NCBI GenBank assembly: GCA_943372645.1
Contig: CALRZN010000005.1
Span: 124,001-188,000, forward strand
From: VBWE01 sp943372645
Lineage (GTDB): Bacteria > Bacteroidota > Bacteroidia > Palsa-965
Length of the DNA stretch: 64,000 nt
Direction: 5' to 3'
The notes under the pieces are model-generated. The model was not told the origin of the DNA and searched no databases. It saw nothing but the letters and a program-made list of their open reading frames with translations. How positions within the stretch are numbered: the first letter of the stretch is position 1; each line of letters starts with the position of its first letter. Made by a program: the position numbers and the translations under genes. Below, in pieces: positions 1 to 8,378 of the stretch.

Positions 1-1
1 A

Positions 2-661
2 ATTTTATTGGTAGATGATGAACAGGACATCCTCGAATTCCTGAGTTATAATCTGAAAAAAGAAGGGTACCACGTAACCACGGCACTCAGCGGAAAAGAA
101 GCGATTGAAATTGCACAGAAAGAAATGCCCAACCTGGTATTGCTGGATGTGATGATGCCCGGACTCGACGGTATTGAAGTGTGCCGCGAACTGCGCCAGA
201 TCAAAGGTCTTGAAGAGGTGGTGATTGCATTTCTCACTGCACGCAGCGAAGATTATTCCCACATTGCCGGTTTTGAAGCCGGTGCCGACGATTATATCAA
301 CAAGCCCATCAAACCCCGCGTACTCATCAGCCGCATCAAGGCGCTGCTCCGCCGTTTTCCTTCCGGGAAAGACGGTCAGCAGATGGATATGGGCGACCTG
401 CGCATCGACCGCGAAAGTTATCTCGTGATTAAAGGCGATAAAGAAATTTCACTGCCGCGTAAAGAATTTGAACTGCTCTCGTTACTTGCATCAAAACCCG
501 GCAAAGTATTCGCCCGCGAAGAAATCCTGAACAAAGTGTGGGGCGATGACGTGGTGGTAGGCGACCGCACCATTGATGTGCATGTGCGTAAACTCCGCGA
601 AAAAATCGGGGAAGACTACATCAAAACCGTGAAAGGCGTAGGCTATAAGTTCGAGTTTTGA
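2..661 (+). CDS. PhoB/OmpR-family response regulator (5' partial)
   Basis: DNA-binding response regulator of a two-component system, cut by the left edge: the frame is open to base 2 and reads ILLVDDEQDILEFL, so only a few N-terminal residues are missing. The receiver domain occupies about the first 118 residues, with the acidic pair in LVDDE, the phospho-acceptor Asp in LLDVMMPG and the conserved Lys in INKPIKP. A winged-helix (trans_reg_C) domain follows, ending VRKLREKIG...KGVGYKFEF, as in PhoB. It should bind promoter DNA when phosphorylated by the kinase encoded 46 bases downstream. PhoB-like architecture is clear; the stimulus (phosphate or other) cannot be told from the sequence. Confidence 0.93.
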   Translation: MLLVDDEQDILEFLSYNLKKEGYHVTTALSGKEAIEIAQKEMPNLVLLDVMMPGLDGIEVCRELRQIKGLEEVVIAFLTARSEDYSHIAGFEAGADDYINKPIKPRVLISRIKALLRRFPSGKDGQQMDMGDLRIDRESYLVIKGDKEISLPRKEFELLSLLASKPGKVFAREEILNKVWGDDVVVGDRTIDVHVRKLREKIGEDYIKTVKGVGYKFEF

Positions 662-707
662 TTTGTATCTTCGCTTTACGGATGCACACATCCCTGTAGG
701 CTGATTT

Positions 708-1757
708 ATGCAAAATACCACGCCCCGTCAACTGGCATTGCTGGCTTCCGCACTTATTGCTGCGGTATTGCTCCTCACGTTTACGATTCTTGATCTCAGC
801 GGTTTTGATTTTTCGTGGTTATTGATTGCCATTATTATCCCGGTGGCATTTGTTGCCAGCTATTATGTCATCCTGTACTTTGTAAGGCGTTTTATTGAAA
901 GCCGGATCCAGGTAATTTACAAAACCATTCATAGTCTTAAACGGGGAAACAACAACGAAGGCTTTAAACAGTTACCGATTGATTCGGACCTGGTGGCCAA
1001 AGTGCAGAAGGAGGTAATTGACTGGGCGAAAAACCACGTAACGGAGCTGGAAGACCTGCGCAAACTGGAAGATTACCGCCGTGAATTCCTCGCAAATGTT
1101 TCGCACGAGCTGAAAACGCCCATCTTCAACATCCAGGGATATGTGATGACGTTGCTCGAAGGCGGCCTCGAAGATCCCAGTATAAACCGCAACTACCTGC
1201 AGCGTGCGGAGAAGAGTGTTGACCGCATGATCAACATCATTGATGACCTCGAAGCCATTTCGCGCCTCGAATCGGGGGAACTGGCCATGGATAAATCCAC
1301 TTTTGATGTGGTGGAACTGGCCCGCGATGTGCTTGAAGCGCAGGACATGAAAGCGGCGCAGCGGCGCATCAAACTCACGCTCCGCGACGAACAGAAACGT
1401 TCCATCCGTGTACACGCTGATAAAAACCTCATCCGCCAGGTGTTTTCCAATCTTATTGTGAACTCCATCAAATACGGCAAAGACGAAGGCGAAACCGAAG
1501 TCCGTTTTTACGACATGGATGAAAACATCCTGATTGAAGTTTCCGATAACGGGCTCGGCATCAATAAAGAACATTTGCCCCGCCTGTTCGAACGTTTTTA
1601 CCGGGTTGACAAAGGCCGTTCGCGCGAGCAGGGCGGAACCGGGCTCGGCCTGGCCATTGTAAAACACATCATCGAAGCGCACGAACAAACCATTAACGTG
1701 CGCAGCACCGAAGGTGTGGGTTCCACATTCTCGTTTACCCTTGCCAAAAACGCCTGA
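708..1757 (+). CDS. Sensor histidine kinase, PhoR-like
   Basis: Inner-membrane sensor kinase, 349 residues, partner of the regulator just upstream. Two hydrophobic segments (about 8-30 and 36-58) are separated by only a few residues, so there is almost no periplasmic sensor domain. The HisKA box is ANVSHELKTP with the phospho-accepting His. The HATPase_c domain has an N box (NLIVNSIKYG), G1 (DNGLGI) and G2 (GGTGLGLAIVKHI). The lack of a periplasmic domain suggests it senses the membrane or a partner protein. A TATCTTCG box at 666-673 could give it its own promoter in addition to read-through from the regulator gene. Confidence 0.93.
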   Translation: MQNTTPRQLALLASALIAAVLLLTFTILDLSGFDFSWLLIAIIIPVAFVASYYVILYFVRRFIESRIQVIYKTIHSLKRGNNNEGFKQLPIDSDLVAKVQKEVIDWAKNHVTELEDLRKLEDYRREFLANVSHELKTPIFNIQGYVMTLLEGGLEDPSINRNYLQRAEKSVDRMINIIDDLEAISRLESGELAMDKSTFDVVELARDVLEAQDMKAAQRRIKLTLRDEQKRSIRVHADKNLIRQVFSNLIVNSIKYGKDEGETEVRFYDMDENILIEVSDNGLGINKEHLPRLFERFYRVDKGRSREQGGTGLGLAIVKHIIEAHEQTINVRSTEGVGSTFSFTLAKNA

Positions 1758-1825
1758 ACACGGGCGTTTGCGCACATCTGATTTCCCCGAACCGATTGTT
1801 GTTTTTTTTCGCGGAGCATGGCATG

Positions 1826-1833
1826 TATCTTTG
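1826..1833 (+). promoter_or_regulatory. Bacteroidota -7 box (TATCTTTG)
   Basis: Exact TAnnTTTG match, 21 bases before the ATG at 1855. It supports that start over an upstream in-frame extension. Confidence 0.65.
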
Positions 1834-1854
1834 ATTGCATTAATTTATAACGCA

Positions 1855-3153
1855 ATGAAAAAACAATTCCTGCTTCCGCTTTTTGTTTTTGCAGCAAGCT
1901 TATCGCTTGATGCCCAGCAGCAGCAATGCGCCACCATGGATGTGCATGCGCAACACCTGCAAAATCCGCAACTGGCGGCTTCGTTTGCAACCGCATCGGC
2001 GCAGGCCAAACAGTGGCTGGCCGCACACCCCGAAATGCTGCAGCGCAACGGCAGCAACCGCACCAGCGCACCGCTGCTTACCATTCCGACGGTGGTACAC
2101 GTACTGTATAAAACAGCGCAGCAGAATATTACCGATAACCAGGTCTATTCGCAGATCGCCATCCTGAACCAGGATTACCGCCGCCTCAATGCCGATACGG
2201 TAAACACACCGGCCATTTTTGATACGATTGCGGCCGACATTGAAGTGGAATTCTGCCTCGCTTCGGTTGATCCCGATGGAAATCCGACGAACGGTATTAC
2301 GCGTACTTCCACTACAGGCGGACAACTCTTCGGATTTTTCAGCCCGTTTGAAGATGCGAAATACGATTCACTTGGCGGAAAAAATGCATGGCCAACGGAT
2401 CGTTACCTGAACATCTGGGTATGCGAATTATTTCCCGGGCTGCTCGGCTACGCGCAGTTTCCCGGCGGCGCAGCTGCAACCGATGGCGTGGTGATTACCT
2501 ACACCGCGTTCGGAAATATGGGAACCGTTACCGCGCCTTCGCTGCTCGGCCGCACCACGGTGCATGAAGTGGGGCACTGGATGGGCCTGTATCACATCTG
2601 GGGCGACGACCAGGATTGCACCACCGGCAGCGATTCCATTGCCGACACACCGAATGCCAATTCCGCTTCTGCCAGCGACTGCAACGTTACACTGAACAGC
2701 TGCAGCAACGAAGACCCGTGGTGGGGTGTGATTGATCCGCCGGATATGGTGCAGAACTATATGGATTATTCGCACGACAGTTGCATGAACATGTTTTCAC
2801 TCGGACAGAAAGCGCGTATGCATTCGTTCCTGTATGGTGATGCGCGGCGTTTTGCATTATTCACCTCCAACGGTGGCTGCAACCCGCTGAGCATTAATAA
2901 ACCGCAGTTTGAAAAATATTTCAGCGTGTATCCGAACCCGACAGCGGATGTCGTAAACGTTTCGTACTTCGGTTCGTGGAATGCTGCCATGCAGGTTTCG
3001 CTCGTGGATCACCTCGGGCGCACATTACGTGCATGGAATACAAACAGCTACCAGTTCACGCTCGATCTGCAGGATTTTCCCGCGGGCCTCTATTTCCTGC
3101 GCATGCAGGGCGAAGGCGGCGTAGCGATGAAACGGATCGTCGTTCAGCACTAA
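1855..3153 (+). CDS. Secreted M43 (pappalysin-like) zinc metalloprotease with T9SS tail
   Basis: Extracellular zinc protease, 432 residues. The start at 1855 gives a clean signal peptide (MKKQFLLPLF, cut near DAQ); the open frame extends upstream into the kinase gene but a TATCTTTG promoter box lies between. The zinc motif HEVGHWMGLYH is at residues 237-247 and the Met-turn NYMDY at about 301-305, as in the M43 cytophagalysin/pappalysin family. The last ~80 residues form a T9SS type A sorting domain (VYPNPTADV...GLYFLRMQ), so it should cross the outer membrane by T9SS and lose this tail. Many family members in Bacteroidota act on matrix or host proteins; the substrate here is unknown. Confidence 0.9.
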   Translation: MKKQFLLPLFVFAASLSLDAQQQQCATMDVHAQHLQNPQLAASFATASAQAKQWLAAHPEMLQRNGSNRTSAPLLTIPTVVHVLYKTAQQNITDNQVYSQIAILNQDYRRLNADTVNTPAIFDTIAADIEVEFCLASVDPDGNPTNGITRTSTTGGQLFGFFSPFEDAKYDSLGGKNAWPTDRYLNIWVCELFPGLLGYAQFPGGAAATDGVVITYTAFGNMGTVTAPSLLGRTTVHEVGHWMGLYHIWGDDQDCTTGSDSIADTPNANSASASDCNVTLNSCSNEDPWWGVIDPPDMVQNYMDYSHDSCMNMFSLGQKARMHSFLYGDARRFALFTSNGGCNPLSINKPQFEKYFSVYPNPTADVVNVSYFGSWNAAMQVSLVDHLGRTLRAWNTNSYQFTLDLQDFPAGLYFLRMQGEGGVAMKRIVVQH

Positions 3154-3170
3154 AAACGAAAAAGGAATAA

Positions 3171-3206
3171 AAAGAAAAGGCTTCGCAAGAAGCCTTTTTC
3201 TTTTTT
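3171..3206 (+). terminator. Rho-independent terminator after the M43 protease
   Basis: Stem GGCTTC / GAAGCC (3179-3194) with a GCAA loop, preceded by an A-rich run and followed by TTTTTCTTTTTT. Confidence 0.8.
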
Positions 3207-3231
3207 AAAGTTCCGGCTGAAAGCCGAAGTA

Positions 3232-3356
3232 TTTAAGACGTTGATTCAGGATTTATCCTGAATAAGATTACGAGCTTAACGTTACAACTGATCGCGGTTT
3301 TTTTAAGTTGTTGATTCAGGATGCATCCTGAATCAGGACCACGCTCTTACCGAACC
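3232..3356. repeat. Two-copy palindromic repeat between convergent genes
   Basis: Two units about 70 bases apart share TTTAAG..GTTGATTCAGGAT and then ATCCTGAAT. The second holds a perfect 24-base palindrome (3312-3335); the first is a 9-base stem with a TT loop (3244-3263). The flanks are also alike (ATTACGAGCTTAAC and ACCACGCTCTTACC). No coding frame is seen. Confidence 0.75.
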
Positions 3357-3358
3357 AC

Positions 3359-5134
3359 TCACCCCCGAAGATTAATATTCAACTCTTTCAGCTGTTCTTC
3401 GCTGATCTCCGAAGGCGAATCTATCATCACGTCGCGACCTGCGTTGTTTTTCGGGAAGGCGATGAAATCGCGGATGGAATCAGCTCCACCGAAGAGCGAG
3501 CAGAGGCGGTCGAAACCGAACGCGATGCCGCCGTGCGGAGGCGCACCGAATTCAAATGCGTTCATGAGAAAACCAAACTGCGCCTGTGCTTCTTCGGCGC
3601 TGAAGCCGAGCACCGAAAACATTTTGGCCTGCAGGTCTTTATTGTGGATACGGATGGAACCACCGCCCACTTCAGTGCCGTTAATCACCATGTCGTAGGC
3701 ATTTGCACGTACGGCACCGGGATCGGTATCGAGCAGCGCAACGTCTTCCGGGTTGGGTGAGGTGAACGGATGGTGTTTCGCATGCCAGCGGCCGGCCAAT
3801 GATGAAAGCAGGTTCGGGTCGCCGTCGTTCCATTCGAGCAGCGGAAAATCAACCACCCACAGGCACGAGAATTTGTTTTTATCACGCAGTCCGAGGCGTT
3901 CCGCGGTTTCGAGGCGCAGGTCGTTCAGTGCTTTGCGTGTTTTATCAGCCGGGCCGGCAAGGATCAGCAGCAGGTCGCCTTTTTCAGCGCCGAATGCTTC
4001 GCCCCATTTTTTCGATTCCTCTTCGTTGTAGAATTTTTCAACCGACGATTTGATGGTGCCGTCTTCATTAAAACGCACATGCACCAGGCCGGTTGCACCC
4101 ACCTGCGGACGTTTTACAAAATCCGTCAGTTCGTCGAGCTGTTTGCGGCTGAACGAAGCCGCGCCTTTCGCGCAGATGCCCACCACGAGTTCCGCTTCGT
4201 CGAACACTTTGAAACCTTTGTTTTTTACAAGGTCGTTCAGTTCCACAAAACGCATTTCAAAACGCGTATCCGGTTTGTCGCAGCCATAATATTTCATGGC
4301 GTCGGCATAACTCATGTGCGGCATTTCGGGAATGTCAATTCCTTTCACTGTTTTAAAAAGATGGCGCACGAGTCCTTCAAACGTATGCAGGATATCGTCG
4401 CGCTCCACGAAACTCATCTCGCAGTCAATCTGCGTGAATTCCGGCTGCCGGTCGGCACGTAAATCTTCGTCGCGGAAACATTTTACCACCTGGTAGTACC
4501 GGTCGAAACCGCCCACCATCAGCAGCTGTTTAAACGTCTGCGGCGATTGCGGCAGCGCGTAAAACTGGCCGGGGTTCATGCGCGAAGGCACCACAAAATC
4601 GCGTGCACCTTCGGGTGTGCTTTTTATGAGCACCGGCGTTTCCACTTCAATAAATTGTTCGTTGTTCAGGTACTCGCGCGTGGCCTGTGCCATTTTGTGA
4701 CGCAGCACCAGGCTTTCGCGCACCGGGTTGCGGCGCAAATCGAGGTAGCGGTATTTCATGCGGATGTCGTCGCCGCCGTCGGTATTATCATCAATGGTAA
4801 ACGGCGGTGTTTTGGCCGCGTTCAGCACAGTCAGTTTGCTCGCGATGATTTCAATATCACCAGTCGGCATTTTCGGATTTTTGTTTTTGGCATCGCGCTC
4901 GTTTACGGTGCCGGTAACCTGCACCACGTATTCGCGCCCGAGTTTATCGGCTTCGGCAAACATTTCCGCATTAACGGATTCATCAAACGTAAGCTGTGTA
5001 ATACCGTAACGGTCGCGCAGCACCACGAAGGCTACGCCGCCTTTTACACGGCTGTATTGTACCCAGCCGCACAGGGTAACCTGCTCACCGGCATGACTTA
5101 AACGTAATTCACCGCAATTGTGTGATCGTAACAT
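3359..5134 (-). CDS. aspS: Aspartyl-tRNA synthetase
   Basis: Class II synthetase that charges tRNA-Asp, 591 residues, the usual bacterial length. The N-terminal OB-fold anticodon domain (VTLCGWVQYSRVKGGVAFVVLRD) is followed by the catalytic core with motif 2 (FRDEDLRADRQPEFTQID), the bacterial GAD insertion and motif 3 (GGIAFGFDRL). The C-terminus (IRDFIAFPKN...M.DSPSEI) is typical. Whether it is discriminating cannot be read directly; gatC elsewhere in the window shows the cell keeps an amidotransferase. It is transcribed alone; a TACCTTCG box lies upstream at 5162-5169. Confidence 0.98.
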   Translation of the reverse strand: MLRSHNCGELRLSHAGEQVTLCGWVQYSRVKGGVAFVVLRDRYGITQLTFDESVNAEMFAEADKLGREYVVQVTGTVNERDAKNKNPKMPTGDIEIIASKLTVLNAAKTPPFTIDDNTDGGDDIRMKYRYLDLRRNPVRESLVLRHKMAQATREYLNNEQFIEVETPVLIKSTPEGARDFVVPSRMNPGQFYALPQSPQTFKQLLMVGGFDRYYQVVKCFRDEDLRADRQPEFTQIDCEMSFVERDDILHTFEGLVRHLFKTVKGIDIPEMPHMSYADAMKYYGCDKPDTRFEMRFVELNDLVKNKGFKVFDEAELVVGICAKGAASFSRKQLDELTDFVKRPQVGATGLVHVRFNEDGTIKSSVEKFYNEEESKKWGEAFGAEKGDLLLILAGPADKTRKALNDLRLETAERLGLRDKNKFSCLWVVDFPLLEWNDGDPNLLSSLAGRWHAKHHPFTSPNPEDVALLDTDPGAVRANAYDMVINGTEVGGGSIRIHNKDLQAKMFSVLGFSAEEAQAQFGFLMNAFEFGAPPHGGIAFGFDRLCSLFGGADSIRDFIAFPKNNAGRDVMIDSPSEISEEQLKELNINLRG

Positions 5135-5161
5135 AAAAAAACGTGTTTCTGAATTGGAGTA

Positions 5162-5169
5162 CGAAGGTA
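5162..5169 (-). promoter_or_regulatory. Bacteroidota -7 box, one mismatch (TACCTTCG)
   Basis: TAnnTTcG on the minus strand, 27 bases before the aspS ATG. Confidence 0.5.
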
Positions 5170-5247
5170 CGGAAATCGGCTAAAACACGCGCATGCGGGC
5201 TGAAACGCAGGCCCTGTGATGCGCCGCAAGGGAAAGGGAACGTGTGT

Positions 5248-6642
5248 TTATCGGGTAATGGTTACCGGTTCCGAACTGATAAACCCATCGCCATACGGCA
5301 CAAAAACATAATACGTGCCCGGCTTTTTCACCTGCAGCGTTTGTCCTTTTGTTCCGTCTGCCCATTGATAAGATGCGTATCCGCCTGCTGCTTCCAGTTT
5401 CCAGCCATCGCCTTCTTTTGTAACGGTTATACCCGGCCTTACCAAACTGAACGGGAGCGACGGATAATAATACCCGCGGTAGCTGCCGATGGTATCGCGG
5501 AAAACAAGTTTAAACAGTTCCTGTTTGTTTTCATCCACAAGCATCATGGTCACATTGGGTGTTCCGTTTTTTATTTTTCCGAAGTTGATGAGCGTACTAC
5601 CGTTTGCGCTGCGGCGGGCATTGCCGGTGGCTTCGCTTATTATTTTTTCAGGATAACCGTAGGCCCAGACTAATTTGGCTGTTTTGGCGGATTCGTCCAG
5701 TTCGTATTCGAGGGCGGCGGCGTTGTGCTGTTCCGCTTCTTCGCCGTAACCGTTGTCGAACAGCAGCAGGTGGCCGTTGGGCAGCAGGCGTGCATCGTGT
5801 TGGCCGAGAAATGGATCGTTGTTGTTGATGAACTGAAACGTGTTGTTTTTTCCGCCGAGCCGCCACGCGACAGAGCCGTCGCTCTTATTCACCTTGATGA
5901 TTTCGTTGGAGTAGCGCGCCGAGATGATGTAGTTGCCTTGTTCATCCACGTCAATGGAATTAAAATGCGTAATGTCCATGTTCACGGAATCGTTCAGATA
6001 GACCTGCGACGCATCTTCCATGCGGAAGTACGGTTTGGCGTGCCATTCGTGCACCAGCTTTTTGTTTTTATCCAGTTCCTGCACCACGCCGTATTTCACT
6101 TTTGCTTTTTTGCTGCCCGGTAGTTTTTTGCGCATGAAGATGTTATAACCGCTGAGGTTCATGTCAAAGCTTTCGGTGCCGATAAGCACGTAGTTTCCGT
6201 TCGGCAGTATCAGGAAATCATGGTTGTCAATTGCAATGCCGTTTACGGTTCCTGCCGAATCCACCACGCGGAATTGCGAATCCATGATGATGAATTTGGT
6301 GCCGCCGAAATACGACATGCGCCCGTCGGGATGCACTTTGAAATCGGATCCTTTTTCTATGCGCCGGAAAAATACGGTGTAGCCGTTCCCGTCAATCACC
6401 TGCTGCCAGCTCTGTTTCAGCGGATTATTTTTGTTCATCTTATACGGGAACAGAAAATAGTAGCCCTGTGTTTTTGCAGAATCATTTACGGTAACGGTGT
6501 AGGGCAGGAGCAGGCTGTCGTTTATTTGCGTGGTAAATGGCCGCCCGGCATTGCCGGGTTCTTCCGGTGCACCGCAGCATAAAAGCTGTGTGGCAAACAG
6601 TATGGTGATGAAGCAGGGAAATAAAACAGTTTTCAGAATCAT
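5248..6642 (-). CDS. Arylsulfotransferase-like (ASST) lipoprotein
   Basis: Predicted envelope lipoprotein, about 464 residues. I place the start at the ATG at 6642 (MILKTVLFP); an upstream in-frame TTG is itself part of the TATCTTTG promoter box. The lipobox region is TQLLCCGAPEEPG. The body looks like the arylsulfotransferase beta-propeller family: HFNSIDVDEQGNYIISARYS, GSVAWRLGG, GQHDARLLPNGHLLLFDNG. These family members move sulfate between phenolic compounds, or are propellers of unknown role. The last ~60 residues (ASYQWADGTKGQTL..PGTYYVFV) are an Ig/PKD-like strand segment common in this phylum, not a full T9SS tail. Family call fairly sure; activity is inference. Confidence 0.75.
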   Translation of the reverse strand: MILKTVLFPCFITILFATQLLCCGAPEEPGNAGRPFTTQINDSLLLPYTVTVNDSAKTQGYYFLFPYKMNKNNPLKQSWQQVIDGNGYTVFFRRIEKGSDFKVHPDGRMSYFGGTKFIIMDSQFRVVDSAGTVNGIAIDNHDFLILPNGNYVLIGTESFDMNLSGYNIFMRKKLPGSKKAKVKYGVVQELDKNKKLVHEWHAKPYFRMEDASQVYLNDSVNMDITHFNSIDVDEQGNYIISARYSNEIIKVNKSDGSVAWRLGGKNNTFQFINNNDPFLGQHDARLLPNGHLLLFDNGYGEEAEQHNAAALEYELDESAKTAKLVWAYGYPEKIISEATGNARRSANGSTLINFGKIKNGTPNVTMMLVDENKQELFKLVFRDTIGSYRGYYYPSLPFSLVRPGITVTKEGDGWKLEAAGGYASYQWADGTKGQTLQVKKPGTYYVFVPYGDGFISSEPVTITR

Positions 6643-6648
6643 GCAGGG

Positions 6649-6656
6649 CAAAGATA
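6649..6656 (-). promoter_or_regulatory. Bacteroidota -7 box (TATCTTTG)
   Basis: Exact match on the minus strand with only 6 bases between box and ATG (6642), so the mRNA would be nearly leaderless. Confidence 0.65.
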
Positions 6657-6682
6657 CATTTCAGCACGAGTTTAAAAATGTG

Positions 6683-6690
6683 TAGTTTTG
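6683..6690 (+). promoter_or_regulatory. Bacteroidota -7 box (TAGTTTTG)
   Basis: Exact TAnnTTTG match 20 bases before the ATG at 6711. It is divergent from the box at 6649-6656. Confidence 0.6.
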
Positions 6691-6710
6691 AAAACCAAAC
6701 CAAACCGCGT

Positions 6711-7100
6711 ATGATTTTCAGACTCCTTCTCCTGGCCACCTTGCTGGCGGGTACCTGTACCATCCAGTCGTGCAGCAAAAAAGTTGCACCGGCAACCGTA
6801 ACAAATCAGTCTAAAATCGGCATCGGCGACGATGGCAAAACCTATACGCTGAAGGTTGGTGAAAAAATTGAAGCCACCTTTAACGAGTGTGTGGGCTGCG
6901 CGCAGGTATGGCGGGCAGAAGTGAGCAACAGCGAAGTAGTGGCAACCCTGCCCAATACCTATTCCAACAGAAGCTGCACCGATTGTGTGGGCGGCAACCA
7001 GGACAATACCTTTCACCTGGAGGCCAGAAAAGCAGGAACTTCCACCATCACGTTTGCCTATTTTGATAAAAAAGTGACGGTTACCATCGTCGTAAACTGA
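6711..7100 (+). CDS. Chagasin-like (I42) protease-inhibitor-like lipoprotein
   Basis: Small lipoprotein of 129 residues; the start at 6711 fits the signal MIFRLLLLATLLAG and a lipid Cys around TIQSC. The mature part resembles the chagasin/ICP inhibitor fold: LKVGEKIEATFNE, then ..QVWRAEVSNSEVV, then FHLEARKAGTSTITFAYF near the end. Known I42 proteins block papain-like cysteine proteases through three loops. Here the first loop carries CVGC and a second CTDC follows, so the canonical NPTTGY loop is replaced and disulfides or metal binding are possible. Inhibitor function is inference from fold-like spacing only. Confidence 0.5.
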   Translation: MIFRLLLLATLLAGTCTIQSCSKKVAPATVTNQSKIGIGDDGKTYTLKVGEKIEATFNECVGCAQVWRAEVSNSEVVATLPNTYSNRSCTDCVGGNQDNTFHLEARKAGTSTITFAYFDKKVTVTIVVN

Positions 7101-7209
7101 TCTGAAACGGCGTTTTTGCCGGTAAAATCCGTTTCTGCACCGGTTTTTTCATCCCGTAAATACGAAGCGGGCCTGCTTCCGCGTTTTTATTGCTGAAACA
7201 GGTCATCCG

Positions 7210-7539
7210 ATGAAAACGGGCATTCATGTTCTCTTCTGTTTATTAGTTTGTGCCGTTGCAGTGCAGGCGCAGCCGGCGTATGACGGGCAGCAGGTGGTAA
7301 AAGACCGCCGCACCGCTTCCGATGTGGTGGTTTATCAGCATCCGGAAAATGGTGCACTGTACCTGAAATCGGAACGCAAAGCCGTGGAACTGGAAGTCTA
7401 TAACATCCAGGGCGAACTCATTTTCCGCACGCGCAACACCAGTGAACCCGTTTTCCTGCCCTCGCTTAAACCGGGTACGTATGTGGTGCAGGTGTATTAT
7501 ACGGACAGGAAGGTTACGCAGAAGATTGTGTTGCGGTGA
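7210..7539 (+). CDS. Minimal secreted protein consisting mostly of a T9SS sorting tail
   Basis: 109 residues: a signal peptide (MKTGIHVLFCLLVCAVAVQA) is followed, after about 20 residues, by what looks like a complete T9SS type A C-terminal domain (VYQHPENGALYLK..., LEVYNIQGELIF, LKPGTYVVQVYYTDRKVTQKIVL). There is practically no passenger. Either it is a remnant of a larger cargo gene, or a small exported peptide, or a periplasmic Ig-like domain that binds the T9SS. The frame is intact, with a good start and its own stop, so it is not an obvious pseudogene. Confidence 0.75.
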   Translation: MKTGIHVLFCLLVCAVAVQAQPAYDGQQVVKDRRTASDVVVYQHPENGALYLKSERKAVELEVYNIQGELIFRTRNTSEPVFLPSLKPGTYVVQVYYTDRKVTQKIVLR

Positions 7540-7573
7540 AGTTACTACGTGCGAAATCACGTAACTTTATTTC

Positions 7574-8293
7574 GTGAAAAGCACCCAACTCCGCATCGCG
7601 CCAACCTTCCATCCGCCCTGCGAATTGGTATTGCTGGGCGATGAAAACGGTTATTTCCTGGAAATGCAGTTCACAACGGAAACTGGAAAAGCACGGACAG
7701 AAACAATACCGTTTACCGATGCCACCGCCGCTACAGAAATTTTCCGCCTCAGCGAAGGCATCATCCGCACCGCGCGTAAAGACGACCGACTCATCCTCGA
7801 TGGTGTTTCACTCCGCTGTACGATGGAACTGGATGGCGAAGAAAAACAATACGAATTCCGTTGCCCCGAAAACGGCACTTCGGAACTGAAACTCGTTTAC
7901 CTGTTCCTGCATTACATTTTCAGTTATTGTACCGACGATGCGCTGATCCGTTCGTTCGAAATTACGGCGCAGTATTTCGACGGGTTCATGCCTTTCCGGA
8001 CGTATGATGGCGCCGTTTTTCGCCTGCGTATGTATAAACGCATCACGTATTCGCAGAAAAAAGAATTTGATAAAGTCGTTTCGAAAACACTGCAGCACGA
8101 AAACGTACTGCTTGATATGACGCATCTTGATATTATTGATGACTACCTGCTGGACGCATTAAAACCATTTATGCAGCGCCCCGGTGTAACGTGGCACGTG
8201 CGGCGGCGCTTTGTGCAGGAACTGGTACAGGCGGGAATATCTGGAACGGCCATGATCTGGATTGCCGCTGACCCGGGCGAAGCATCCGCATAA
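7574..8293 (+). CDS. Protein of unknown function
   Basis: 239 residues beginning with GTG, preceded closely by TAACTTTA (a near promoter box). No signal peptide or membrane segment. The N-terminal half is rich in beta-strand-like stretches (CELVLLGDENGYFLEMQF). The C-terminal part (ENVLLDMTHLDIIDDYLLDALKPFM) vaguely resembles the strand-helix pattern of STAS-like domains, but this is too weak to name. It lies 34 bases after a T9SS-tail protein and 85 bases before a rhomboid protease, all on the plus strand. Likely cytoplasmic; function not recognised. Confidence 0.7.
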   Translation: MKSTQLRIAPTFHPPCELVLLGDENGYFLEMQFTTETGKARTETIPFTDATAATEIFRLSEGIIRTARKDDRLILDGVSLRCTMELDGEEKQYEFRCPENGTSELKLVYLFLHYIFSYCTDDALIRSFEITAQYFDGFMPFRTYDGAVFRLRMYKRITYSQKKEFDKVVSKTLQHENVLLDMTHLDIIDDYLLDALKPFMQRPGVTWHVRRRFVQELVQAGISGTAMIWIAADPGEASA

Positions 8294-8378
8294 AAAATCG
8301 CGCTTTATTGTTTAATTTTACACCTGCGCTTCAGCGTGCAGTTTCGTGCCCCGTTCCGTTGAAAACCGTTTACAGCTT

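Noticed and set aside
7104..7149. Possible terminator (GAAACGG ... CCGTTTC, then ACCGGTTTTTT)
   Set aside because: Stem is short with a long loop and competing pairings; too weak to list as a feature.
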